A stretch of DNA of 5,975 nucleotides from a bacterium. GTDB taxonomy: Bacteria > UBA10199 > DSSB01. Below the pieces are notes generated by a model. That model was not told the origin of the DNA and made no database searches. It saw nothing but the letters and a program-made list of their open reading frames with translations. A program made the translations under genes and the position numbers. Below are positions 1 to 5,484 of the stretch, one piece after another (the first letter of the stretch is position 1; the number at the start of each line of letters is the position of its first letter). The stretch lies in the NCBI GenBank assembly GCA_030426445.1, contig JAUHYS010000142.1:1-5975 (forward strand). Direction: 5' to 3'.

Positions 1-412
1 ATAAAGACCTCAGAAAATGCTCTCCACCTCGACAAGGTAAAACTGAGATAGCTACTTCGAAAGGAAGTTTAACATTAGCTAGATCTGGACGTTCTTTACA
101 GCGTCCATTAAGCGCAGTTCCGAATATTTTAGAAATTGTAACACTCAAAAACGAAGAAGCTGCATATGGACGGTCGTTGACATACTGCTCCAGAGGGTAA
201 ACAGAAGCTTGGTAGCTTTTTGAACGAACTAATCCAACAGGATCAATATCTAGTATCACAGCCACCGTACATTTATCACTCGAAGCAACAGGATAGATCA
301 CATGAGCTATTCCAAACTTGAAATTAAATGACTGATTGCGCGCTGGATTCTTATGTAAGAGATAGCCAAGATCGGTTGCAGGATGATGGGTTGTTGTAAT
401 GGTTAGTAGCAT
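1..412 (-). CDS. hen1: 3'-terminal RNA ribose 2'-O-methyltransferase Hen1, N-terminal part (runs off window)
   Basis: Bacterial Hen1 methylates the 2'-OH of the 3'-terminal ribose at a break in RNA. Pnkp then seals the break, which is thereby protected from being cut again at the same site. The 137 codons visible here are the N-terminal region that precedes the methyltransferase domain and is known to activate the Pnkp ligase. I recognise the family from a run of conserved blocks: MLLTITTTHHPATDLGYLLH at residues 1-20, LDIDPVGLVR at 54-63, LEQYVNDRPYAASSFLSV at 74-91, FGTALNGRCKERPDL at 97-111 and LPCRGGEHFL at 125-134. ATG at 410-412 begins exactly where family members begin; the ribosome site is only a purine-rich GAAAAGAAA. 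The methyltransferase domain with its metal-binding His/Glu residues should lie to the left of the window, and Pnkp is the usual neighbour. The frame has no disruptions. Confidence 0.93.
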   Translation of the reverse strand, partial: MLLTITTTHHPATDLGYLLHKNPARNQSFNFKFGIAHVIYPVASSDKCTVAVILDIDPVGLVRSKSYQASVYPLEQYVNDRPYAASSFLSVTISKIFGTALNGRCKERPDLANVKLPFEVAISVLPCRGGEHFLRSL

Positions 413-741
413 TTTTTTCTTTTCATTGGTTAAATTAGGCCCTTAGGACAAAGCTATTATTCCATATGACTATTAAGAATATAACAAAGTAAAAGCAAAT
501 TGTTATTTTATTAACGTATTCGACCTTTATTAACATTAATTCCCTTAGTCTTTAGTACCCCCAATTCTTTTAAGGTTCGCCCAAACCCAGTTCACCAAAT
601 CCAATTCTAAAATCATCACCTTAGTTCCCAGACTGCAAACTGGAATATATTTTAAATTTCGTTGAATGGCCTTGAATGAATTTTACGTCCAAGTTTTTCG
701 AGAAAACTATCAAAGATCGCAAAAAGAGCGTGAGACAAATG
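413..741. other. AT-rich gene-free leader upstream of hen1
   Basis: This is the spacer between the hen1 start and the terminator of the baeRF gene. It must hold the hen1 promoter on the minus strand, because the terminator at 742-772 should block read-through. The part nearest hen1 (about 440-540) is very AT-rich. A -10-like AATAAT on the minus strand (456-461) is the best candidate, but I find no convincing -35 at normal spacing. A loose dyad, CCAG-N8-CTGG, lies around 629-644. The open frames across this stretch are short, overlap the terminator hairpin, and resemble no family. Confidence 0.4.
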
Positions 742-772
742 AAAAACGTTCCCTCCCTGAAAGGGAGGGAAC
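742..772 (-). terminator. Intrinsic terminator of the baeRF-type gene
   Basis: A perfect GC-rich inverted repeat (GTTCCCTCCC at 748-757 and GGGAGGGAAC at 763-772, with one more A-T pair inside) closes a 3-base loop. Read on the minus strand it is followed by GTTTTTCATTT, a terminator-like T tract. It begins 32 bp past the TAA of the minus-strand gene at 805. The plus side has no T tract, so it should act on the minus strand only. Confidence 0.88.
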
Positions 773-804
773 ACTCGTTAGGTGTCAAGAAAGAGGCCAA
801 TTGT

Positions 805-1860
805 TTAAGCACAAAGTCGATTTTCATCGATTTGTTCTGGAAGTAGATATCTAATGAAGCATCCCACTCCATCAAGTTCATCTAAAAAGGGATTTTTCGA
901 AACCGTTTCTATCTGGCAACCTGATAAAGTCGCCAAACGGGTGAGTTCTTCTCGGAGGGAGATATCCTCCAGTTCTTGTGAGATCACTAGCAAGTCCACT
1001 TGACCATTTTCCAAGGCTTTTAAGGATTGCTCCGGTCCTGCTACGGCTAAACCACCTCTTTTCAAAGTCTCTTGCAGCTGAAGCACAGCATTGAAAGACT
1101 CAACTTTTTCCTGTTCAATAAAACTTTCCAATGTTTTAGCAACTACAGCTGAGGCCTTTTGCTCGGAGTAATGGAGCGTATCAATCAGTTTCTCTTGCAA
1201 GTTTTTGGGTAATTGGGTGCTAAAATAATTAGCTGTCTTAGGGTTCCCCGTAATAATAAGGTGGGAGTGATCCCCTGCTTGCATGAGCCGATTTAAAACC
1301 GCGATCTTCTCTTTAATAAACTTTTTACTACGATGCTCGCGGTGGTTCTGATAATGGAACTTGGTCCAGCTCTTTCCAACCCTATTTCTAAGCTCCGGCA
1401 TTTTTGTCCAAAGAGACTCTGTCACCTGTCCTAAATTAACCTCTAAAATACGAACACTTTCTAGGTTAGAAATAACGATAATATAACGATGGTAACTGTC
1501 TTTAAGCTCAACTAAGTGATAAATATTTGGTAAAGAACCCATCATCACCCAGTTGGGAACAGGCACCTTAAACTGCATAGCCTTAAAATAAGGGTCATGG
1601 GTTTCTCGGCAAAATATCGCAACCCCTTGAGAGTCTGCCTTGAGCTCGTTTTCTAAATATCGAGAAATCGTTTTAAAAGACCTGACATGATCCACTTTTT
1701 GAGATTCCGACAAAGACTTCTTAATTATATTAGCCCGCGCCTTAAAGTAATTTTTCCAATTTGGATCCGTCAAATCAAGGTAGCAGCTAAACATTGGACT
1801 TTGGTTTTCATTTAAGGTAATTAGTTCACGAATGTTATTTTCAAAATCAGCGTATCTCAT
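805..1860 (-). CDS. Bacterial archaeo-eukaryotic release factor (baeRF)-like protein
   Basis: This 351-residue protein has the layout of the baeRF/Vms1-like group, relatives of eRF1 and Pelota thought to act on ribosomes or peptidyl-tRNA. Residues 24-50 (YLDLTDPNWKNYFKARAN and onward) resemble the usual N-terminal block. Residues 161-191 (GKSWTKFHYQNHREHR, then a charged helix) match the family segment usually written GGWSQxRYQRHR. The C-terminal third fits the eRF1 domain-3 fold, with GGLAVAGPEQSLKALENGQV at 269-288, DLLVIS at 289-294 and DGVGCFIRYLL at 330-340. The loop equivalent to the catalytic GGQ/GSQ of release factors reads VGKSWTK, with no glutamine at the expected spot, so hydrolase activity is doubtful. 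The length fits the family. The start is set by AAGGAG at 1867-1872, six bases before ATG. The gene is divergent from the NhaR-type gene and ends in its own terminator. The subfamily number is not resolved. Confidence 0.8.
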   Translation of the reverse strand: MRYADFENNIRELITLNENQSPMFSCYLDLTDPNWKNYFKARANIIKKSLSESQKVDHVRSFKTISRYLENELKADSQGVAIFCRETHDPYFKAMQFKVPVPNWVMMGSLPNIYHLVELKDSYHRYIIVISNLESVRILEVNLGQVTESLWTKMPELRNRVGKSWTKFHYQNHREHRSKKFIKEKIAVLNRLMQAGDHSHLIITGNPKTANYFSTQLPKNLQEKLIDTLHYSEQKASAVVAKTLESFIEQEKVESFNAVLQLQETLKRGGLAVAGPEQSLKALENGQVDLLVISQELEDISLREELTRLATLSGCQIETVSKNPFLDELDGVGCFIRYLLPEQIDENRLCA

Positions 1861-1866
1861 AATAAA

Positions 1867-1872
1867 CTCCTT
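1867..1872 (-). promoter_or_regulatory. Shine-Dalgarno of the baeRF-like gene
   Basis: AAGGAG on the minus strand, six bases before the ATG at 1860. It is the strongest ribosome-binding site in the window and fixes the start. The divergent gene at 1972 has none. Confidence 0.85.
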
Positions 1873-1934
1873 TCATCGTTTTTTCATTTTCTAATAGTAG
1901 AGGAAGTTTCATATATTTAAAAATACAAAATTTA

Positions 1935-1962
1935 TTGCTTATCTATAGAAAAAAGCTATAGA
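1935..1962 (+). promoter_or_regulatory. Candidate promoter of the NhaR-type gene, giving a near-leaderless mRNA
   Basis: TTGCTT (1935-1940) and TATAGA (1957-1962) are separated by 16 bp and make a plausible -35/-10 pair, although each matches consensus only partly. Transcription would then begin at about 1969-1972, at or within a few bases of the ATG at 1972. This fits the lack of any Shine-Dalgarno sequence ahead of that ATG. The inference comes from sequence only. Confidence 0.4.
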
Positions 1963-1963
1963 T
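1941..1963. promoter_or_regulatory. Inverted repeat ATCTATAG-N7-CTATAGAT, probable LysR-type operator
   Basis: This is a perfect 8+8 bp dyad with a 7-bp A-rich centre, in the 111-bp divergent spacer and ending eight bases before the regulator's ATG. LysR-type proteins typically bind interrupted dyads between their own gene and a divergent one, often repressing themselves. The dyad covers the spacer and -10 of the candidate promoter, as an autorepressor site would. An mRNA hairpin is less likely to matter because transcription probably starts at or after its right arm. Confidence 0.55.
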
Positions 1964-1971
1964 TAATATTT

Positions 1972-2877
1972 ATGGAATGGCTCAATTATCATCATGTCTA
2001 TTACTTTTGGCTTGTAGCAAAAGAACAAAGCGTCACTAAAGCTGCGAGTATTTTAAAAGTATCCCAACCGACCGTCAGTGCTCAGTTAAAAAATCTAGAG
2101 GATTTTCTTGGTGAAAAGCTATTTGACCGAGTCGGCAAAAAAATATTTTTAACCGACCAAGGCAAAATCACTTTTCGCTTTGCGGATGAAATTTTTTCTT
2201 TAGGTAAAGAGATGCTACAGACCTTGCGCGGCCAATCTGTCTCACGTCCTGTTAAATTTTCTATCGGTATTGCCGAGGTAATTCCTAAACTGATTGTCCA
2301 CCAATTACTTCAACCTATATTTGCTTTAGATAAAAACTATGAAATTCACTGCTTCGAAGGAGCCCCTGAAAAACTGCTTATGGACTTATCTTTCTTTAAC
2401 CTCGATTTAGTTATTTTGGACACCGAAGCTCCAGCTATGTTGAAAAATAAATTTCACTCACATCTCTTTGGAAGCTCTAGCATCAGTTGTTTTGCAGGCA
2501 AAAAACTCACTCAATCTTTAAAAAAACAAGCCTTCCCAAAATGTCTTAACGAAGCTCCCATGCTCTTACCTACCAAACACTCAACGATTCGCCAAGAGCT
2601 CGAAGCATGGTTGTTTAAGCAAAAAATTAAAGCCAAGTTAGTTGGCGAATTTCAAGACACCGCTTTAATGAAAGTCTTTGGCCAAGACAGCATCGGCTTC
2701 TTTTTTGGCCCAAGTGTAATCGAAAAAGACATTTGCCGGCAATATAAAGTCGAAGTGTTAGGGAGAATTCATTCCATCAAAGAAAAGTTCTTTGCCATCA
2801 GTGCAAAAAGGAAAATTATTCACCCAGCCAGCCTCGCCGTAACGACTCATGCACAAAAGAAGCTTTTTCGATCATAA
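1972..2877 (+). CDS. nhaR: NhaR-type LysR-family transcriptional regulator
   Basis: This 301-residue LysR-family regulator is close to E. coli NhaR, the Na+-responsive activator of the nhaA sodium/proton antiporter gene. The N-terminus MEWLNYHHVYYFWLVAKE (1-18) parallels the NhaR opening NYNHLYYFWHVYKE. The winged helix-turn-helix spans roughly residues 18-62, with SVTKAASILKVSQPTVSAQL at 20-39 as the HTH. The effector domain keeps NhaR hallmarks: CFEGAPEKLLMDLS at 127-140, LLPTKHSTIRQEL at 198-210, GEFQDTALMKVFG at 225-237 and IHP at 283-285. The length matches the family. ATG 1972 fits the family N-terminus even though no Shine-Dalgarno precedes it. No antiporter gene is in the window, so its target here may be itself, the divergent baeRF-like gene, or something distant. 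Family assignment is firm; sodium sensing is inferred. Confidence 0.92.
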   Translation: MEWLNYHHVYYFWLVAKEQSVTKAASILKVSQPTVSAQLKNLEDFLGEKLFDRVGKKIFLTDQGKITFRFADEIFSLGKEMLQTLRGQSVSRPVKFSIGIAEVIPKLIVHQLLQPIFALDKNYEIHCFEGAPEKLLMDLSFFNLDLVILDTEAPAMLKNKFHSHLFGSSSISCFAGKKLTQSLKKQAFPKCLNEAPMLLPTKHSTIRQELEAWLFKQKIKAKLVGEFQDTALMKVFGQDSIGFFFGPSVIEKDICRQYKVEVLGRIHSIKEKFFAISAKRKIIHPASLAVTTHAQKKLFRS

Positions 2878-2900
2878 GAACTCCAAGCAGAGTTCGTTTC

Positions 2901-2940
2901 ATCACTCCAAAAAATTAGCCTGGTGAAGTGATTTTGTTTA
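2901..2940 (+). terminator. Possible intrinsic terminator after nhaR
   Basis: ATCACT (2901-2906) pairs with AGTGAT (2927-2932); a CC/GG pair inside, next to a bulge, extends the stem. TTTGTTTA follows directly. The stem is short and its loop A-rich. A second small dyad, GAACTC-N6-GAGTTC (2878-2895), lies right at the nhaR stop but lacks a T tract. One or both may end the nhaR transcript before the next promoter. Confidence 0.4.
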
Positions 2941-3000
2941 AAATACTCTGATCGCTTACTTTTAATTGCAATAGAGAAAACGAATTCACTCAGGCACCTA

Positions 3001-3029
3001 TTGACATGGCAGTATGATTATTTTAATCA
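3001..3029 (+). promoter_or_regulatory. Promoter region with Fur/Zur-like palindrome before the small HCxxC protein
   Basis: A consensus -35 hexamer TTGACA sits at 3001-3006. The -10 is unclear: TATGAT (3013-3018) is a good match but too near this -35, and the sequence 17 bp downstream is TAATCA. A perfect 6-3-6 palindrome, TGATTA-TTT-TAATCA (3015-3029), covers the -10 zone. Laid out as 7-1-7 it matches 11 of 14 positions of the Fur-family consensus TGATAATnATTATCA. Its place ahead of a metal-ligand-rich exported protein makes a Fur- or Zur-type operator plausible. Confidence 0.45.
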
Positions 3030-3041
3030 ATAGAGAATAAT

Positions 3042-3356
3042 ATGATGAAGTCTCGATCACAACTTGTTCAACTGATGCGAAGTAGCCAAGCCTGGGTTTT
3101 ACTACTTTTTTTTCTTGCTAGTTGGACTTTGGCACCTACTTATCACTCTCTACATCAGGAAGATCAACACGAGGAAGAATCTCATTGCGAGACTTGTTAC
3201 TTACAACAACAAGTTAGATATAGCCATATTACTCCAAAGCTACAAATCAATTTACCCATTCTTCAATGCGAAGAAATCCAGTTAACTTACTCCAATTTTA
3301 AACCTTACCTACGTGACTTTCAGACTAAAAAATCTCAGGCACCTCCACAAGTCTAA
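3042..3356 (+). CDS. Small membrane-anchored or exported protein with HC-x2-C metal-ligand cluster
   Basis: This 104-residue protein is of no named family that I can assign. A basic N-terminus (MMKSRSQLVQLMR) leads into a hydrophobic segment at about residues 17-31, a signal anchor or uncleaved signal peptide. The exported part then holds H35, H38, H43, H48, C49, C52, H62 and C76, including the compact motif HCETC at 48-52. Short proteins with this layout (signal, His residues, H-x-x-C or HCxxC) often lie beside heavy-metal uptake or efflux genes, for example CzcI- or DUF2946-like proteins. That is a resemblance in design, not a demonstrated homology. ATG 3042 is followed by a second ATG at 3045, and the ribosome site is weak (AGAG at 3032-3035). 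The Fur/Zur-like palindrome upstream and the His-rich gene 184 bp downstream support a metal-related role. Confidence 0.65.
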   Translation: MMKSRSQLVQLMRSSQAWVLLLFFLASWTLAPTYHSLHQEDQHEEESHCETCYLQQQVRYSHITPKLQINLPILQCEEIQLTYSNFKPYLRDFQTKKSQAPPQV

Positions 3357-3387
3357 GTTTCTTCTATTAAAATATCATTATATTCAA

Positions 3388-3420
3388 AGAATGGCGGCCT
3401 TCTGTATTTAATGTTTTATG
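3388..3420 (+). terminator. Weak hairpin after the small HCxxC gene
   Basis: AGAATGG (3388-3394) can pair with CCTTCT (3398-3403) around a CGG loop with one bulged T, followed by the interrupted T-rich run GTATTTAATGTTTTATG. This is a poor match to an intrinsic terminator. If it does not stop transcription, the next gene could be co-transcribed. Confidence 0.25.
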
Positions 3421-3457
3421 TTTACAGGTTTAGCTTGATCTCTATTAAGAAAAAAGT

Positions 3458-3486
3458 TCCACATTTTTTTTAAGCATGATTACGAT
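3458..3486 (+). promoter_or_regulatory. Candidate promoter of the His/Glu-rich protein gene
   Basis: TCCACA (3458-3463) and TACGAT (3481-3486), 17 bp apart, each match four of six consensus positions. The leader would be about 45-50 nt. The leader contains a tandem 8-bp repeat, TTCATTGA twice at 3504-3519, and a Shine-Dalgarno AAAGGA at 3529-3534, six bases before ATG 3541. No copy of the upstream Fur/Zur-like palindrome is present here. Confidence 0.3.
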
Positions 3487-3540
3487 ACCGCGTTCTTTTT
3501 ACATTCATTGATTCATTGATAAAACTTTAAAGGATTTTTT

Positions 3541-4335
3541 ATGAAAAATTTTATCATACTTTGTGCTCTAACTTTGCCTTTTTTCACTTTTGCCTGTGCA
3601 AATGGCCCTGGTTCTTACTATGAAGGAGAACTTCAGATCACAGCCCAAGTTTCCGAACTCCATGACGAACATGAACACCATGATGAAGATCATGAGGAGG
3701 CATCATCTTGGCATGTTGAACACGTCCATCTCCATGTAGCGGGTATCCAAATACGTCAGGACAAAAATGACTTTAATCATAATTTGGTAGAAGCCACCAG
3801 TGCTGAACTCGGAGATGCCCCCACTGAACTATTCCATTTTGACACGGTTGCGGGTGTAGAATTTGACCAAGTTTATCTTGTGCTGGGAGATGGCGGTTCA
3901 GACAAAAATGAGCACCATGATGAAGATCATGAAGAAGAAGAAGAAGAAGAAGAAGAAGAAGAACATGAACATGAACATGAACTCAACTCTTTTAGCGTAG
4001 AAGCCATTCGAGAATCCGAAATTCCCTGCCTTGTCCATATCGAAATTCATGAGCCTGGTCTCAAAATTCCCTTGCCTTTGATGGAGCCCTTCACCGTCAC
4101 TCGCGATCAAATCCAAAGCTTAGCTTTAACTATCGACGTGCAGCATCTACTGGAAGGGCTACCTCTCGATGAGCTTTGCACTGAAAGTGAGAAAGTTCAT
4201 ATCAATGAAGAAGAAAACTCAAGCTTATATGCACAAGCTGTGGAACATCTTCCAGAACTCTTCTCAACAGAATTTTTTCCAGCTGCATCCGAACCAGAAG
4301 AAAGTAGCGGTCATGATCATGGGCATACTCATTAA
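3541..4335 (+). CDS. Exported His/Glu-rich probable metal-binding protein, DUF4382-like core
   Basis: This 264-residue protein starts with a clear signal peptide: MK, a hydrophobic core at residues 4-18, and ACA at 18-20. C19 could be a lipid anchor, although the lipobox (TFAC) is atypical. The exported part is rich in metal ligands: EHHDEDH at 45-51 and again at 124-130, HVEHVHLH at 58-65, an 11-Glu run at 131-141, HEHEHE at 142-147 and a C-terminal HDHGHTH at 258-264. Between these lie ordinary beta-type segments. VHLHVAGIQIRQD (62-74), FDQVYLVLGDG (108-118) and GLKIPLPLMEPFTVTRDQ (173-190) follow the order of strands in DUF4382-type domains. This is a tentative fold match made by eye. A role in periplasmic or surface binding of zinc or similar ions is inferred. 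The AAAGGA ribosome site fixes the start. The small HCxxC gene upstream may act with it. Confidence 0.75.
   Translation: MKNFIILCALTLPFFTFACANGPGSYYEGELQITAQVSELHDEHEHHDEDHEEASSWHVEHVHLHVAGIQIRQDKNDFNHNLVEATSAELGDAPTELFHFDTVAGVEFDQVYLVLGDGGSDKNEHHDEDHEEEEEEEEEEEHEHEHELNSFSVEAIRESEIPCLVHIEIHEPGLKIPLPLMEPFTVTRDQIQSLALTIDVQHLLEGLPLDELCTESEKVHINEEENSSLYAQAVEHLPELFSTEFFPAASEPEESSGHDHGHTH
3676..3932 (+). repeat. 20-bp direct repeat encoding the duplicated HHDEDHE cluster
   Basis: CACCATGATGAAGATCATGA occurs exactly at 3676-3695 and 3913-3932, 237 bp (79 codons) apart and in the same frame. The coordinates span both copies. Both encode HHDEDHE and are followed by Glu codons. Identity at nucleotide level, including third positions, suggests a fairly recent duplication or gene conversion inside this gene. 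Confidence 0.85.
3931..3981 (+). repeat. Microsatellite (GAA)11 followed by (CATGAA)3
   Basis: Eleven uninterrupted GAA codons (3931-3963) encode an 11-Glu run; three CATGAA units (3964-3981) then encode HEHEHE. As the units are multiples of three, slippage would change the length of the acidic/His stretch without breaking the frame. An antisense reading frame full of Phe is a by-product of this tract. Confidence 0.95.
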
Positions 4336-4337
4336 AG

Positions 4338-4380
4338 AAAAAAAGGAACACCTAGCTGGCTAGGAATAAATCATTTTTTT
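4338..4380 (+). terminator. Terminator of the His/Glu-rich protein gene
   Basis: CCTAGC (4351-4356) and GCTAGG (4359-4364) form a short stem just after the TAA, followed by AATAAATCA and a run of seven T (4374-4380). The A-rich stretch at 4338-4344 could pair with the T run to lengthen the stem, so it could work in both directions. The T run is set back from the small stem, which lowers confidence. Confidence 0.55.
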
Positions 4381-4435
4381 AGAAAGAAAAGAAATCACAA
4401 CTAGACTAAACGTTTTTTAACCAAGAGCCTCTGTA

Positions 4436-5182
4436 AAAGAAAAGCCGTTTTCTTGGGATGAGGCGATTGATTGGCATTCTATTCATCAAGAGCTAGGCAA
4501 AGGCGTTTCGCTTAATATCCTGCATGAAGAAGTGGTTCCTGAAGTCAACTACGTTCGATTTTGGAGGAGCTACCAACGGAGATTTCCCAAAAGCCCTGAG
4601 GCCACTTTGGTCTTAAAGCGTCAAGCTGGTGAAAAAATCCACATCGATTATACCGATGGGATTAGCATCTATGATGCTAAGACCGGCAAAGAGCTCAAGA
4701 CTCAGCTCTTTGTAGGTACCCTGGCCTTTAGCAGTTACTTTTATGCTGAGTTTTGTTGGGATCAGAAACAAGCCTCTTTTCTCAAAGTCCAGGAAAATAT
4801 GTGGAGATTTTTAGGGGGAGTCACTCCCTATCTAGTAGTAGATAATTTAAAATCAGGGGTTAGCAAGGCACATTTATATGACCCGGATGTGAATCCAACT
4901 TACTGTGACTTTGCCAATCATTATAACTTTGCGGTTCTGCCTGCAAGACCCTATACGCCTCGGGACAAGGCTCCGAATGTCCTCATGGACACCCTTGAAG
5001 AGCGTTATCAAAAGGGAGTCTTGCTCATCACTTCTCAAGTAGATCCTCAAGGCTGGTTGAAGCTTTTTGAGGACTCGGTCATTGCAGAAGCCATCGTTGA
5101 CCCCCTGACCCAACCTAGCCAGCTCGTAACTCTCAAGGGAACTTCTTACAGACAAAAATTAAAACCTAATAATAAAAATTAG
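4436..5182 (+). pseudogene. istA'-'istB: istA-istB in-frame deletion fusion (IS21 transposase/helper remnant)
   Basis: The frame is open from 4421 to the stop at 5182 without a proper start; a GTG at 4532 would give 216 residues. Counting from that GTG, residues 1-147 are IstA. GEKIHIDYTDG (33-43) carries the first catalytic Asp at D39, LVVDNLKSG (101-109) the second at D104, and LPARPYTPRDKA (136-147) leads up to the third acidic residue. The protein then switches at about nt 4973 to the C-terminus of IstB: LMDTLEERYQ (151-160), LLITSQV (164-170), WLKLFEDSVIAEAIVDPL (175-192) and LKGTSYRQ (201-208). The catalytic Glu of IstA, the IstA C-terminus and the IstB ATPase motifs are lost. The in-frame stretch 4436-4531 (including WHSIHQELGKG) is also IstA, but the DNA-binding N-terminus is gone. 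It cannot transpose itself. Confidence 0.88.
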
Positions 5183-5247
5183 CTCTAGGAAATTTAAAAT
5201 GACAAATACAAAAACTTAATTTAAATAACCCGCGTCGCTTTCGCTCC

Positions 5248-5280
5248 GGTGGTACACTAAAAATGAAATCGGGTGGTACA
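5248..5280 (+). repeat. Right terminal repeats of the IS21 element
   Basis: GGTGGTACA occurs at 5248-5256 and 5272-5280. Multiple internal-plus-terminal copies at each end are the usual transposase-binding pattern in IS21-family elements. The outer copy ends at the junction with the interrupted gene. Confidence 0.8.
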
Positions 5281-5484
5281 CTTTGATGTAATCAGGCATG
5301 CTCCACTGGCTTCTTTAAACAAACTCAACTCACTTAATCGGCCTTCTGATTTTTGAACCAAATACTGATAAGCTGCATGAGGAACCGAAACACTCACTTT
5401 CTCACCCAAGTTTTTACCCACTCCATCTCGAGAAACCCCTTCAAGGCTTAAAAGAATATGACCGGGATTTTGAGGGTCAGACAT
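5257..5484 (-). pseudogene. Unrecognised gene truncated by the IS21 element after 68 codons
   Basis: ATG at 5482-5484 opens a frame of 68 native codons, from MSDPQNPGHILLSLEGV to GACLITSK. It runs straight into the IS right end at 5280, adding seven IS-encoded residues before a TAG at 5257. I do not recognise the family. The visible part is soluble, with a compact region GVSRDGVGKNLGEKVSVSVP at residues 16-35 and no signal or membrane segment. The start overlaps the stop of the upstream minus-strand gene in ATGTCTGA, the coupling typical of an operon. The frame stays open further upstream to 5565, but that stretch is better explained as the other gene's frame. The missing C-terminal part should lie past the other side of the IS but is not in this window. 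Confidence 0.6.

Larger units (their letters stand above)
4436..5280 (+). mobile_element. IS21-family insertion sequence remnant (left end and most of istB lost)
   Basis: The element holds parts of both IS21 genes, istA (DDE transposase) and istB (AAA+ helper), on the plus strand. The right end is intact: two GGTGGTACA repeats (5248-5256 and 5272-5280) lie 24 bp apart, as in the repeated terminal sites of IS21 elements. Seen from outside, the end starts TGTACCACC. The boundary at 5280 is supported because the interrupted minus-strand gene reads cleanly up to 5281. No matching TGTACCACC end exists to the left, and IstA similarity starts mid-protein near 4436, so the left end is deleted. Target duplication cannot be tested. 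The remnant is about 0.85 kb, against roughly 2-2.5 kb for an intact element. Confidence 0.88.

Noticed and set aside
666..854. Plus-strand open frame of 62 codons over the terminator
   Set aside because: It is antisense to the 3' end of the baeRF-like gene and its terminator; its charged repeats come from the hairpin arms. No ribosome-binding site is evident.
621..881. Minus-strand open frame of 86 codons between hen1 and the baeRF-like gene
   Set aside because: It overlaps the 3' end of the baeRF-like gene in another frame and reads through the terminator hairpin. Its composition resembles no protein family.
3504..3519. Tandem TTCATTGA pair as a regulator site
   Set aside because: Two short AT-rich copies in a leader, with no dyad and no second occurrence in the window; not enough to claim a binding site.
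3898..4116. Minus-strand frame with a long Phe run, suggestive of a membrane peptide
   Set aside because: The Phe/Met run is only the antisense of the (GAA)n and (CATGAA)n codons in the His/Glu-rich gene.
4169..4363. Plus-strand 64-codon frame at the end of the His/Glu-rich gene
   Set aside because: Out of frame with a well-supported gene, lysine-rich, and running into the terminator stem.
4874..5155. Minus-strand 93-codon frame within the IS remnant
   Set aside because: It lies opposite the recognisable IstA/IstB sequence and crosses the istA-istB deletion junction, so it cannot be an inherited gene.
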